DNA of 64,000 nt from Eulemur rufifrons (taxonomy: Eukaryota > Chordata > Mammalia > Primates > Lemuridae). The notes under the pieces were generated by a model. It worked only from the letters and a program-made list of their open reading frames with translations. It was not told the origin of the DNA and searched no databases. The DNA lies in contig NC_091006.1 of the NCBI RefSeq assembly GCF_041146395.1, positions 11,910,001 through 11,974,000 on the forward strand. Direction: 5' to 3'. The translations under genes and the position numbers were made by a program. Positions 48,439 to 62,139 of the stretch are shown in pieces (position 1 is the stretch's first letter; each line of letters begins with the position of its first letter).

Positions 48439-49859
48439 TCACTATTTTTATTTTATTGTGCCTGGTTACCAGTGAGGTTGAGCATCTCTGGCCATTGATA
48501 TTCCTCTTCTGCACTGGTTCAAACCTTTTGACCATTTTCCTCCTGGGCTCTTTGTCGTTTTTTTGTTGCTTATTTATAGTAGCTCTTTATTTATTATGGA
48601 TCTGAAGTCTGTCATACGTGGTCCAAGCCATTTTTCCCAGGTGGTTTTGCCTTTTGACTTTGTAGGTGGTGTGTTTTGCCAGGCAGAAGGGTTTAGTGAT
48701 TTTAGTTTTCTGTTAATCTTTCTTCATGTTTTATTATGGCTTTTGGGAAGGTTTCTCTAGGACAAAATGTTTATAAAAATAGAGCGAGTAATTTATAACA
48801 GAAATGGGTGAAGGGAGAGACAACATCAGTGCTTCCCCCACTGTATCCCATAGAACATCGTGATTTTAAAGGAGCTATTTTTGCTCTTCCTCCTCTCCCA
48901 TCTTAAATAAAAATAAAGGAAATATTGTACAGATAAGAAAACAGCTCTTTATGTGTGTGGGGGGAGGGGCAGGGATGACAGGCAGCAGGCAGAGGTGAAA
49001 GCCATGTGCCAAGGAGCGTTACCCCCGGCCTCTGACCCAGTGAATCCACGCATGTGCCTGAAGGAACCTGCTGGAAATCGGGAGGAAACTTCATGGCCAG
49101 AGATGGCTGTCATGGCATCTGCAGATACACCGATACGTGGGGGTGAGGGTGGTCACAGCTGCTCAAGGACAAGTTCTGCAGCCTGGACATTCGCAGCGTC
49201 CTCGGGAAGTTCTTGGTACTTAAGTGCCTGGGGAAATGCGTCCATTCCCACGTGTGCACAAACGGAGTCGGCAGCACAGGCACGTCTGTGGGTCTTGGTG
49301 CACTTAGCGTTCCATTTCACACCTGAATCTTGCATCAAAAGAAGAACTTAGAAGTCCAGAACTGTAGTTAACGATTTGCAAGCTGGAGCGCACTAATTAC
49401 TGCAACTTCCTTTGCAATGTGGAAAACAATAAGGTGGGCTCATGGCCAGATGGGGGGTGGACAAGTGTCCCATAAAACAAGTTCAGGGTAGAGTCTAAGT
49501 GAGGGGGCTAGGAGTGTTCACAGGAAAATTCTCAACTTTGTTGTTTGAAGATTTTCCTAATGGAGCAGGCACGTTGGGATTTGCTGTGATGCTGATGCAG
49601 CTTAATGCATAACGAACGGGGTTTCGGGGCCGTGTGTTTGCACAGCTCTCTTCCCAGGCCCTGCACCTGCTCTTGAATCTGTAACTTTGTTGTTTTTCCG
49701 AAAGAGGATCCCCCAAATTGTAAAGGATTCAGGCATCACAAAACCTGGATCTGCCTCTGATTGTGAGGAAAAAAATCAAAAGGACTGTCAGCCGATCGGG
49801 AGGTACTTCTGTGCTGCCGAGTGAGCAAGACTTGGCTATTGAAAGGGATCACGACTGTC

Positions 49860-50415
<556 letters not shown>

Positions 50416-50849
50416 ATTACAGCAACGCTGGTGGGAAAGAGAGAGATGTGGGAACTTGCAGCCTGTGCCCAAGCCTCCACAAATGCTCTGACCTTTTGAC
50501 CCAGTGATTGCTCTCTCAGGAACATGCCCTACAGAAACGGCCGGAAGTTCGGGAAAAAGCGTCATGGCAAAGGCAGGTCTGTTCTGTAGAATGGAAGGAA
50601 ACGTGGTAATGACCATGGGGCAGGTTCCGTCCCCTCGGGGGAGGCCTCTGCGGCCGTTAACCCAGGGGTTGGGAGCATGTGCGGTGACCGGGATGTGTGT
50701 GCGTGCTGGCGCTTTGTGGAAGGATCTGCCGCCGCCCACGGGGGCGTTCATGCGACAAACCCGTGCCAAGAGTCTCCTGGGTGGGGGGATTTCAGAGGAG
50801 TCTTTCTCTTACTAGTTTTCCCAGCATTTCCGAATTTTGTATAATGGAC

Positions 50850-51201
<352 letters not shown>

Positions 51202-51312
51202 TGGACCAAGCCTTTTAAAAAAAAAAAAGAAATCCATCTTAGCAGTGGATCACTCAGCAAATTAAAAAAAGAAAAAAATCTAAAATACAGGAATCGAAAA
51301 TATCGGCAAGGA

Positions 51313-51396
51313 TTTCCTGAAAAAGGCATATCTGCGAAGATGCTTGCTGTTGTGTTTCCTGAAAAAGGCATGTCTGCGAAGATGCCTGCTGTTGTG
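51313..51396 (+). repeat. Two-copy 42-base tandem duplication
   Basis: Copies start at 51313 and 51355 (tttcctgaaaaaggcat ... gctgttgtg) and differ at two positions. Confidence 0.9.
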
Positions 51397-52609
51397 TTAT
51401 TTGGAACAGTGAAAACAAAGGCTAATAGAAAAATCAGGAACAGTTTACATGTAGAATGATAGCGAACAGGTTTTCATCAGTGGTATGTACCCAATGGGAC
51501 ATTTCGCTGCCATTAAAAAGAAAAAAAACAGCTTTGGGAAGATTTTTAAGGATCTGAGGAAATACTTGTATCTCACAGAAATGTTAAATGGGGAAAAGGA
51601 CTCCATATGACTCTGCCTGATTTAAAAATGTATATAAATAAATGGAAAATAATTTGGGGAGGCTGCACACCAGGGCGATAGCAGGGCTACCCTCGGATGG
51701 CGGATTGTGGGAGGTTTATTTTCCCCCTCACATCTGCTTCTCTGCACCTCTGCATTGCTCTGCGGTGACACTGGGTGGGCTCGGCTGACTTCCACCCTCC
51801 TCCCGCAGCACAGGCTGAAGCAACAGCTGTATTTCCCAGACTCCCCAGCAGCTGGGATTCTGGATGGAGAATTAGGTCCCAACAGTGAGACGCCCTCCTA
51901 CGAGGTGTGGATGGCAGGAGTGACCCCAGAATCACAGCCAGCCCCGGCGTTCTGGAGCCCAGTGGTTCCAGCAGCCGCCTCAGGCAGCAGCGTCCCTGGT
52001 GGGTTGGTTCTGTGCTGTCCTGGGTGTCATTCCTGACGGCCTGGCCTAGAGCTGCTCCTCCAGCCTCCCAAGATTTTGTAAGCACCTGATTCCCTGTATT
52101 CAATCCCTTCCTGTTTGAAACACCTGGAGTGGTTTCTACTTAGGCTCTGATCCCTGCCAGAGATGATCATGCATTATTTTTATAATTAGGAGAATCATTT
52201 TTTAAAATTCTAAGAGCTTTCCAAGGTCTGCATAAAATAAAACTAAGCCTCTGTGAAAAGTTGCCACTTGATATGTTCATTTGTTAGCGAAAGATGATGG
52301 TGGCCCACAGACGGCAAAGGGCTTATCACAACACACGTTAAGTCCCCCAGGCTGGAAACCTGGCAACATCATGGATTCCTTTCCTTGAATGATAATAATG
52401 TCATTAAACAAATTAATCCTTGTTCCATATGTAGAAAACCGTCTCTGTGGCAGGTCCTCCTGGTCCCAGTGCTACAGGAGATATTGTGACTCCATTTTAC
52501 AGCTTCGGGACCTAAGGGCAGAGATGGGAAGTGACTTGCCCAGATTTGAGATTCTAACCCACGTCATGTCCAGTCTCTTTGAAATAGCTGTTTCATCTGT
52601 GTCCATCCC

Positions 52610-53260
52610 ACTCACCCACCCAGGTACCATGCCAAAATACTGCATCCTCTCCAAGGAGTTGACATTTGGGCAGAGGCTGGAATAAAATGAGAGGCAGCCA
52701 CATGACTATCACAGGAAAGAACTTCCCAAGTCGCGAGAATAGCAAGTGCAAAGGCCCTGGGGTTGGGAACCTCAAGAAGGGCAAGGACACTGGGAAGCTG
52801 GCAGCCACGAGAACCAAGGCAAGAGTGTGGGAGGTGAGGGCCATGGCGCAACCCAGGGCCATGCGACAGGAGTCCCTCCTGCTGCAGGTGAGGAACAGAC
52901 TGCAGGAGGCAAGAAGAGAAGCAGGGAGCGACTGCAACAGTCCAGGCACAAGACAATGGCGGCTAGACCAGGGAGTCAGTCAGTGGAGGTGAGGAACCGT
53001 CTGATTCTGGAATGCACGGGGAGTGGCAAAGGGGTTGCACATGGCTGCAAGCACCGGGGGGAGAGCAAGGTGACCCCAAGGGTATTTGGGGCAGGACATT
53101 TGGCTGGATGGATGGAGATGTCCTGAGGTGAGGCGTGGATGGTTTCGGGAACATAAATTCTGGGAAGTTAAAGCTCTAATACCTTCTTGGCCCGTGGAGA
53201 GATGCCGAGGGAGCCGGAGTGAGAGGAAGCTGAGGGCTGAACGGGTGGGAGGGTGGACGG
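52610..53260. repeat. L2 segment
   Basis: gacatttgggcagaggctgg, atagcaagtgcaaaggccct, gactgcaacagtccaggcac and gatggagatgtcctgaggtg, in L2 order. Confidence 0.65.
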
Positions 53261-53861
53261 GAGGGGCACCAGTTGGGGCAGGTTAACCCAGGCAGGATCA
53301 CTCAAGTGACAGTGGGTTTGGGGCAGAGAAACTCGGGTTGAGCTTCGGCCAGAGGAAGCCTGAGCCGCCTGTCCAGCTTGCAGAGGATGGTGGCCCCGAG
53401 GCCACGGGACACAGGAATCAGCTCAGGGGACCTGCCAGGGGGAGACAGGAGTGTCAGCACGTGGTGTGGGCGGCTGGGCCCGGTAGGAGGAATTGAGTGT
53501 GGACCAAAGGGAGAGGTGAAATCGGGACGAGTGGGTGGGGGAGGAGAGGAAGATGAGGGCCCGCACAGGGCTCTGAGCAGGGGCAGCGGGGATGGGGGAG
53601 AGTCAGGGCTCGGACGCACCTCTCCCGGACCCCCATAAGGCTGGAAGTACCCCCAGGAGGGAGGAGGGTGGCCAGAACTGCCTGAGGGGGTCCGGGGCCG
53701 GGGCGCCCCTGGCGACAGTGCTGGGAGCAGTCTCGTGGCACCGCCAGTGCCCCTGCGTGAACACTAACGTCCCCCACTCTCTGAGGGGCCCGGGTCCCAT
53801 GTGGACTGTCAAAGGCAGGGTTTCCCAAGTTCAAGGAGAACGGAGATGCGGGAGACAGTGG

Positions 53862-53876
53862 CCGCCAGGAGGCGCT
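53862..53876 (+). promoter_or_regulatory. CTCF-like motif
   Basis: CCGCCAGGAGGCGCT on the + strand; one base off the strongest CTCF core. A possible weak second core on the other strand lies near 53702. Confidence 0.4.
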
Positions 53877-54704
53877 GAGAGCCCACGCCAGGAAGCAGAC
53901 AGCGGGGAGGTTCCCGCACGGCCCAAACTCTCCCCTCACCCCTACTCAGGACCCCTCAAAGGGTCACACGGCGGCGGGCGGGATGACAGCTGGACCCAAC
54001 GGGGTGGCGCTGCTTTCTGAATGGGCAGGAGACCCCTCTCTAGCCTGCCCAGGAGGGCGTCTGGGGCCCTGGGGGCTGTGGTTTGGGGTCAGTTGGTGAG
54101 GCTTGAGTGGCCTTGTGTCCACACTGGCTACAAACCCCTTCCATCTGGCCCTGACCCAGACCTTGGCCTGGCGGAGTCGGGGTGAGCAGGGGTCCCAGGG
54201 CTGGAGAGGTGGGGGAGGGGGGCTACAGGGGAAGGGCCAGTGGGAGGGAAGGACGTGGGTTCTGGCAGTGGACCTGGAGGTGGGCAGGGGTCCCTGGCCA
54301 TGCTAGGCATGTGTAGAGCACGGGGGGCAGCGGGGGGGAGGGCAGAAGTTGCTGAGACAGTCTGTACAAGCCCTCATTGCTTTTCAGTGGGCAAAGGGTG
54401 TCAGGACTGACCCCTGTGGTGGGACCACATCCAGACCTTGGGCCTGGCCTTCAAGTCTGGCCACTCTGCCCTTTCTCCTCCTGGAACATCAGCCTTGTTC
54501 CGCTCTCCCTGGCTCACTGGGTTCCTGCCCCTGTCCTCAAGGCCCTCTACTCCAGGAAGTCAGAGAGCAAGGCAGAAGCCACACTCCTGTTTATAATCTA
54601 GTCTTAGAAGTCACATACTGACACTTCTGTGTACAATTGACAAAACAGGGTCAGCCAGCCCCAACTTAGTCGAGGAGACGACACAAGGGTATAAACACCA
54701 GATG

Positions 54705-55235
54705 GCAAGGATCATTGTCCATCCATTGTACTACCCATCCATCCACCCTTCCCTCTATCCAGTCATCCATCCACCCATTTATCCATCAATGGGACCATCT
54801 ATCCATCTATCAGTTCATCTATCCACTCATCCACCTATTGATCCACCCATCCACCCACCCTCCCATCTATCTGTTCATCCATCCACCCATTTATCCATCA
54901 GTGGGACCATCTGTCCATCTATCAGTTCATCCATCCACTCATCCACCTATTGATCCACCCATCCATCCATCCACCCACCCATCCATCCATCCACCCACCC
55001 ACCCACCCACCCATCCATCCACCCACCCATCCATCCACCCACCCATCCATCCATCCACCCACCCTCCCATCTATCCGTTCATCCATCCACCCATTTATCC
55101 ATCAGTGGGACCATCTATCCATCTATCAGTTCATCCATCCACTCATCCACCTATTGATCCACCCATCCATCCATCCACCCACCCATCCATCCATCTGTCC
55201 TTCTATTCATCCACTCATCCATCCACCATAAAGTG
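54705..55235 (+). repeat. ATCC-type minisatellite with higher-order unit
   Basis: About 530 bases of atcc/accc words. A longer unit beginning atttatccatca-tggg starts at 54777, 54889 and 55093: 112 bases between the first two, 204 between the second and third because the inner atccaccc run is longer. All three frames are open because of the four-base period. Confidence 0.95.
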
Positions 55236-56317
55236 CAGAAAAAGAATCCAGATATAAAGAATACACACTATATGATTCCATGTCTGTGAACTTCTAGAAC
55301 AAGCCAAACTAATCTATGGTGAGATAAGTCAGTCAGGCTAGTGGTGACGCTCGTGGGGGATTAATTGGCTGCGAGATGCCTGTGAGAACTTGGGGACCTG
55401 GAAATGACCACATCTGGATCTGGGGTGATCAAATGGCTCGTCATGGCTCCTTTGAGTACCATATTCCCCAGGATAAGTCACAACAGATTCCTGTCCCCTG
55501 TGTTGGTGGTACGGTATGCCTCCCGCAAACTGAAGAAGGCTGACCAACGGGAACTCAGGGGGTCTCGGGAAAATTCTGCCCCCAGTGGAGGAAGAGCCTC
55601 TAAGTCCTACTTTAAAAAATTTAAAATCTGAAATATGCCTTTTTCCTTTAAGTATGCAAATGAGCTTCTTATCAGCCGCAGGCTTGTTTGAGCAGGAAAT
55701 TGAATGGACACCCCGCCCCCAGCGTGCCCGAATTCTAAGTGCTGGGTACTTGCCCAGAGAGAGATAAGAATTATGGCAGGGAGAGGAAGATAAGAATTCT
55801 CTTGGTACTAACAAAGGACTGAGTTTGCTTTCCTGTTTCACAGTAAGTTTTTACGTGATTCAATTGTTTTAAATGTTTGCGAACGTAGATGGTTTTTGTG
55901 AAAACTAAGAATGTTCACAATTGTATCTATTAATGTCCATTAATATAAGTGACATTTAGTAAGATTACTAAGTAATTTCTCAAAGATGCATTTATCTGAC
56001 AAGTATTTACTGAGCGCCACTGTGTGCTGCTCACCTAGATTCTGGGCACGTACCAGGGAAGAGGACCAAAAGGAAGAACTCAGAGTGCACATTCTGCTGG
56101 GGAGAGGGGGATAACAACATCCAAAAATCATACTGAGATAGACACGGAGAATGCCCAGGGTGGCAGGTAGCGCGAGGAGGAGGGTATGGAGTGCTGAGAG
56201 AGGGGCTGCAATTTTAAACAGAGTGTCCAGGGAGATCACATTGAGAAGTGACATTTGAGCGAAGATCCGAAGGCAGTGAGGAGAGAGCCCTGTGATTATC
56301 TGAAGGAAAAGTATTCC

Positions 56318-56548
<231 letters not shown>

Positions 56549-56884
56549 TCAAGTCCCATCTAGCATCATCATTTCCTATAAGAAATGATGACTTAAGACC
56601 ATTTTAAAAAATAGGAAAAAACTTCGTGAATGTACTAAAAGCCACTGACTCACACACTAACATGGTTAATTTCATGTTATGTGAAATTTTACCTCAATTT
56701 TTAAAAAAGGAAAAAAAAAAAAAAGGACAAGGAAGCATGTCTGCTGTGTTCCCGGAAGGGCAAGAGCCGGGTGTGGCTGGGCACCGCGAGGAGGGGTAGT
56801 CGGTGAGATCACAGAGCCCAGGGCCCCAGGGCGCGCAGAGCCTCGGGTCCGGGTCCGAGTGAGCAGGAGCCACGCGGTGGGAGC

Positions 56885-56899
56885 GGCGCCCTCTGGCGG
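56885..56899 (-). promoter_or_regulatory. CTCF-like motif inside L2
   Basis: Reverse strand CCGCCAGAGGGCGCC, identical to the motif at 36596 and at the same L2 position as the one at 15329. Confidence 0.5.
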
Positions 56900-57368
56900 C
56901 CGTTTGGGGAACAGGCAGGGCAGAGAGCCCCGCGAGGCCAGGTGGGCGGTGACGGCGCCCCCGCCTATAGTAGCAGGTAGGAGGGGGGAGGAGCGGGTGC
57001 ATCCGGGCTATATTTTAAGTACCTCCACCCAAATTGGCTGACATATGAGGGAAAAAGTAACCAAAGGTGACTGAAGGGTTTTTGGACTTGGTCTGTAGCT
57101 GCCATTTCCTGAGATGGGGCTTCGAGGTAGGTAGGGGGCGGTGGAGGGGAGAAATCAGGAACTCGGGTTTGAAATGCCCTTCAGATGCACAAGTGTGGAC
57201 GTCCAGTAGGCAGTTGTTTGTAGAAATTTGGAGATGAGAAAATCTCTGGGATGGAAATATGCATTTGGAATTTGCATTCTATTCAAAACCTTTAAAACGT
57301 GGGAGTGTGCCTTGTAGTCTGAGCCTGTGAAAACTGCCCGTTCTTTCCTTACCGAGTGCAGTAGAATT

Positions 57369-57726
57369 TATTTATTTTTTATTTATTTATTTATTTATTT
57401 TTTGAAACAGAGTCTCACTCTGTTGCCTGGGCTAGAGTGCCATGGGGTCAGCCTAGCTCACAGCAACCTCAAACTCCTGGTCTCAAGCGATCCTCCTGCC
57501 TCAGCCTCCCGAGTAGCTGGGACTACAGGCATGCGCCACCAGGCCCGGCTAATTTTTTCTATATATTTTTAGTTGTTTGGCTAATTTCTTTCTATTTTTA
57601 GTAGAGACGGGGGTCTCGATCTTGCTCAGGCTGGTCTCGAACTCCTGACTTTGAGCGATCCACCCGCCTCGGCCTCCCAGAGTGCTAGGATTACAGGCGT
57701 GAGCCACCGCGCCCGGGCCCGGCCTA
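57369..57726 (-). mobile_element. Strepsirrhine Alu with ATTT-rich tail
   Basis: Tail of atttattt units, gaaacagagtctcactctgt, ends gcgcccgggcccggcc with an extra gggccc. cagtagaatt flanks it at 57359-57368 and 57727-57736. Confidence 0.9.
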
Positions 57727-57869
57727 CAGTAGAATTATTTCATAAAGTGATTCCTGCCAGCATTTCTCCTTCAATCCCCCAAAACAATGAAACAGTGTGG
57801 GGTGGTTTGTGGTTTACTATTATTTTTTTCTTCCCTGTCCTTCCCTCTCCATCTGGGTCTGGCCAGGGT

Positions 57870-58420
57870 GACCAGTGTGTCAGAGACCCCAAACCGCCCC
57901 CTAAGTTGGGAGATTTGCCAGGAGGACTCACGGGAGTCAGCATACGGTTGATTTATTACAGTGACATAGCAAGAACACACACCAGATGGTAATGGAAAAA
58001 TGACCCCATGAGGAGTGACGCAGGGCAGTTTCCCAGCAACGAAAATGTGGCACCTTGCGTGCCAGGTTTCTGCCCAGTGAAGCCCATTAGAGACTCAGCA
58101 CCCAGGGTTTTTACTGGGGGCTGGTCCCTATGCACCCTTTGTCTAGTGTGCAGCAAAACGTCAGACTCCCAGAAGGAAATCCGGTGTTCAGCACAAGCCG
58201 TGTTGTTTTGTACAGTCTAGGTATGTGAGACCAAGCTAATCATTTAGGGTGGTTTTGTGTCACAGGAGCGAACTATTTACCAGCTGATTTCCCAGGTGAA
58301 AATTGGCAGGCAGGGGCCAGTCTTGCAAAGCAGGACTTTCTAAGAATAGCAGCTCCAGGCTGCTGCGTTCACTGTTTTCTGCATCCCAGACCTCCCCTGT
58401 CCCGACCTGCAGGCTGAATT
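57870..58420. repeat. LTR-like remnant, family uncertain
   Basis: Phrases such as actcacgggagtcagcatac, ttgatttattacagtgacat and cccattagagactcagcacc recall a common mammalian retroviral-type LTR repeat. It contains no coding capacity. Family not assigned. Confidence 0.4.
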
Positions 58421-58421
58421 T

Positions 58422-58735
58422 CTTTCTTTCTTTTTTTTTCTTTGTTTTTGAGACAGGGTCTCCCTCTTTTGCCCACGCTGGAGTGCAGTGGCATCATCAT
58501 AGCTCACTGCAGCCTCAAAATCCTATGCTCATAAGGTCTTCCTGCTTCAGCCTCCCAGTTAGCTGAGACTACAGGTGTGCGCCACCATGCCTGGCTAATT
58601 TTTTTTATTTTTATTTTTTGTAGAGGCGAGGTCTGGCTGTGTTGCTCAGGCTGGTCTCAAACTCCTCGCCTCGAGTGATCCTCCTGCCTTGGCCTCCCAA
58701 AGTGCCGGGATTATAGGCGTGAGCTACCGCGTCCC
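58422..58735 (-). mobile_element. Old Alu dimer
   Basis: TTTC-rich head, gagacagggtctccctcttt, cactgcagcctcaaaatcct, ends gagctaccgcgtccctc. Confidence 0.8.
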
Positions 58736-58859
58736 TCAATCTTTATCTCAAAGAGGCCCCCTGGCAGTGATTGATTGGCCAAGACAGGAAGCTAGATCTG
58801 GAAAAGAAATACATAAGATCTAGAAGAAGCGCTCAAACAACTTCTATTAGAAAACATAA

Positions 58860-59870
58860 GACAGACTCAGTGACCCTGGGTTTGACATGGATACCTTAAC
58901 TGTGACACACAAAAAAAGCATGAAGTATGATTAAATAAAGAAAGAATAAATTGGACTGCAGCAAAATAAAAATCTTTTGCTCTTGAAAAGGCACTGTTGC
59001 GAAAATGACAAGGCAAGCCACAGCCTGGGAAAATATTTACAAAACATGTATCTGAAAAAGACAAAACCTAAAAAACCCCCTCACACATCTGACAAAGAAC
59101 TTGTGTCTAGAACATGTAAAGAACTCGTAAAACTTAATAATAGAAGGTGCAAGGTATTCTGGGAAGAGTTACATTGGCGAGATTGAGATTGCTGGCTGTT
59201 ACCAGGGCAACCAGAGCCGACTGACAGTTATCTGTGATTTGGAGCCGTTAGCAAGAGAGGCTGAGATGCTCAGAGGTCTTTTGGGATGAGCGGAAGGGTG
59301 ATGAGAACCCCCTTAAAAGAAGATTCTCCGGTCGGGGGGTTATCCAGTGATTCCCCGCGGCAGAACTGCTGGACCTGGGGATCTGGTCATTGTCACTTCT
59401 GCAATTTTCTGCCTCCTTTTAGAAAACTGAGTTGAAAAGACAGAGATGAAGTGGATGTGGCATGTGGAGACCATTCTTTCAAGAAGTTTGGCTGTAAAGG
59501 ACAAAAGAGAAGCTGCCCAAGACCATATAAGCACGGAGCAGACAGGACACCTTTGCTACCACACGGTGGCTTGTCTAAATTTGGAGCTAAAGAAGCCAAG
59601 CTGGAAGACAGAGACCGGAGTCCTGATGACATTGAACTCAGGGATGCAGGCATGCTGAAAAACTAGCTTTCCCGCCGGACTTCTCAGTTACATGAGCCAA
59701 TACACTCTCTTTTTTACTTAAGAAAAAACTTAACAATAGAAGTCAACCCAATAAAAAATGGGCAAAAGATCTGGACAATCGACATTTCATCAGAAAAGAT
59801 ATAGGATGGCAAATAAGGATGTAAAAAAGATGCTCCATGTTACTAATCTTTAGGGAAATGCAAATTAAAT
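58860..59870 (+). repeat. L1 ORF2 3' remnant, interrupted
   Basis: gacaaggcaagccacagcct and acaaagaacttgtgtctaga to 59145, resuming after the insert as caacccaataaaaaatgggc and gggaaatgcaaattaaatca. Many stops, so not active. Confidence 0.8.
59146..59724 (+). mobile_element. Retroposed insert of unknown origin within L1
   Basis: 579 bases flanked by a 17-base near-perfect repeat (aaaacttaataatagaa at 59129-59145; one base different at 59725-59741), with a short A-run at its right end. The flanking L1 is continuous once it is removed. Such a long duplication points to L1-type retroposition. It holds a 71-codon open frame (59451-59666, MDVACGDHSF start) that I do not recognise; no AATAAA is present. 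It could be a processed copy of a transcript or an unknown repeat. Confidence 0.75.
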
Positions 59871-59876
59871 CACAAT

Positions 59877-60030
59877 GAGCCAAGCATGGTGGTGTGCACG
59901 TGTAGTCCCAGCTACTCGGGAGGCTGAGGCCGGAGGATCCCGAGCCCAGGAGTTTGAGGTTGCTGTAAGCTATGGTGATGCCATTGCAATCTAGCCTGGG
60001 CAACAGAGTGAGACCCTGTCTCAAAAGGAC
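59877..60030 (+). mobile_element. Alu right monomer
   Basis: gagccaagcatggtggtgtg, gtagtcccagctactcggga, gcaacagagtgagaccctgt. Confidence 0.8.
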
Positions 60031-60299
60031 AGACAGAGAGGGTCTGACCCTCAGCCTCACCTGCACCCAGGTGTTGAAGACATTGACTTGTGTCAAGAGG
60101 TCTCTGCCACTCTCCAGGGTCTCTGGGTTGGACACAGAGCCCAAAGCATCATCTTTCTTGGGGCAAGGATGATGCAGAGGTTGGGCCTCCTGGCCTCTCT
60201 GAAGTCCAGGCCTCTCTCACCCCTCAGAGCTTTCAGGGTCTCTGACACACGTCTGTGCCTGCCCCCACCTTTCTCCATCTTGCCCCTAGGAAGGTGGCT

Positions 60300-60445
60300 C
60301 AGGGCACAGTCACAGGAGCCCGGCAGCTGGGTTCAAACCCATGCTTAGTTCAAATGCAGGCAAGGGCCTCAGTTTGCCCATCTGTAAAATGGGATGATCA
60401 CAGTTCCCGTCTCTTGTGGCCAAAGTTGGTGCTATTTAAGTGCGG
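60300..60445 (+). repeat. MIR remnant
   Basis: ctcagtttgcccatctgtaa then aatgggatgatcacagttcc: the conserved MIR core. Confidence 0.6.
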
Positions 60446-60689
60446 GCTGCTCTTATCAACAACAGGGCTGCCTTCCCTGATCTATTTAGGAAACTCTCCT
60501 TCCCGCCTCCCTCCTCCTCCCCCAGCTTCCTTCCCACCCTCCTGGCTTTAGTTTTTTCCCCCAACCCTCAGGGTGACCTCACGGAATGCATATTTATTAA
60601 TGTTTATGCTATCCTGGCCGGGAGCCCCAGGAGGCAGGGGCCATGCCTGTTTACCTTGTGTCCTCCAGGCCTGGGCGTGGGCCCCTGTG

Positions 60690-61290
60690 CAGCTGTGGGT
60701 GGGACACTGTGCATTGTGGGATTGGGCTGTGGTGTCGTCTCTGTTGGGTGTGTCTCCGCGGTGTTGCATAGGTCTGCACAGGTTGGCTGGAAGATGGTGT
60801 GTGTGCCATTGTGTTATTGTGTGGCTGTGTCTCTGCAGGACAGGTGGGGTTGTGTGTTGCTGTGTCAGTGTCAGTGGCCCTCAGTGATCACGTCTGTGTG
60901 TGCGGCAGTGCTGTTGTGCACCCCCCCATCAGCTGGATGTGGGGATGGGCTTTTGTGTCCCTGGCTGGATGTGTGTGTGATGTTATTGTGTGTCTGGGGT
61001 ACAGCTGTGTGTCGCACCACGTGGCAGGGTGGAGGTGGCGGCCATTGTGCGTTGTGCATTTGGATGTGTATTGTTACACCATCAGGGTAGGGACTAGGCT
61101 GTTGTGTATCGAGAGCCTGGTGTGCCTTTGTGCTGTTGGGTGGCTGAATAAAGGTGTGTGCTGATGTGTTGTTGTGTCTCTGGCTGGGGTGGGTTAGTCT
61201 CGATGTGCAATTGTGTAGCCGGGTGAGAGTGATCACTTGTGTGTTACCATTGGTCTGTGTGTGTAGGTGTGTATATGAGAGAGAGAGCGA
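60690..61290 (+). repeat. TG-rich degenerate repeat
   Basis: Recurring phrases like attgtgtggctgtgtctctg, gttgtgtgttgctgtgtcag and tgttgttgtgtctctggctg at irregular spacing, ending in a GA-rich tract (61277-61323). Similar in style to 24060-24740. Confidence 0.7.
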
Positions 61291-62139
61291 GAGAAATAGA
61301 GAGAGAGAGGGAGACAGAGAGAGATGGAGCCCCAGCCCAGGAGTCATTATTAATTCCTCCCGCGTCCCTCACATCTGGGCAACAGAGACCCCCTTGTTCT
61401 CAGTGGCAGAAGAGGGGATGTCCCTTCTCTCTTGAGGCCCCTGGCAAGTTCTCAGCCCCAAGCCTGGTCAACAAAACATCCTCTGAGCTTTTGCATCGAG
61501 TGTGGCACTTGCTGGGAGTGCTGGGGTATCAGTGGTGGCCCTGACCTGTGACCACCAGAGTGGTGGGGGCAGAGATGGAGGAGCCCAGAGGGGACCCTGA
61601 CCCAGCCCAAGGGGCTAAGAGAGGGCTTCCATGAGGATAGTATTGTTCCAAGATAATTGTGGGGGGAAAAGGGAAAATCACGACTCTCCTACAGATTTAA
61701 CATGTGTTAGGGATTTGACTTAACTCATTAATGAGGGAACTGGCAGGTGTTACAAATTCAAAGGAGAATCAAAGACAGACACAACAGATCAGGAATATCG
61801 AACTGAATGCGCAAAGGCAGGGAAAATACTGGAGGGGAGAGGGTTGTCCCTCCACCAGACAGATCTCATCAGCATGTCTGTAGAAGTATTTTACACTGCC
61901 GTCTCTTATCTATAATTTACAGAGTTGCAAAATAGATCCCATAGAATCAATCACTCTGAACGATGTTGTTATGAGTTGAATTGTGTGTGTTCCCTCCTGA
62001 TAAATTTATGGGGTTTAAGCCACTCAATTTGGGGCACTCTGTGAGTACTGCCCTAGCAAATTAACACAGATGTGCTCTAGACAAGGCATAGTTTACCACG
62101 GACGCACAAAGATTTCCCTACAATATGTCAGAGCTCATT

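Noticed and set aside
54840..55080. Regularly spaced repeats that could suggest a CRISPR array
   Set aside because: No unique spacers; simple tetranucleotide expansion in a mammalian genome.
54715..55257. 180-codon IHPS-repeat frame
   Set aside because: All three frames are open because of the ATCC period; a minisatellite, not a gene.
59451..59666. 71-codon frame as a real gene
   Set aside because: Lies inside a retroposed insert in an L1, with no recognised promoter or family.
60440..61090. 216-codon Cys/Val-rich frame
   Set aside because: Explained by TG-rich repeat composition.
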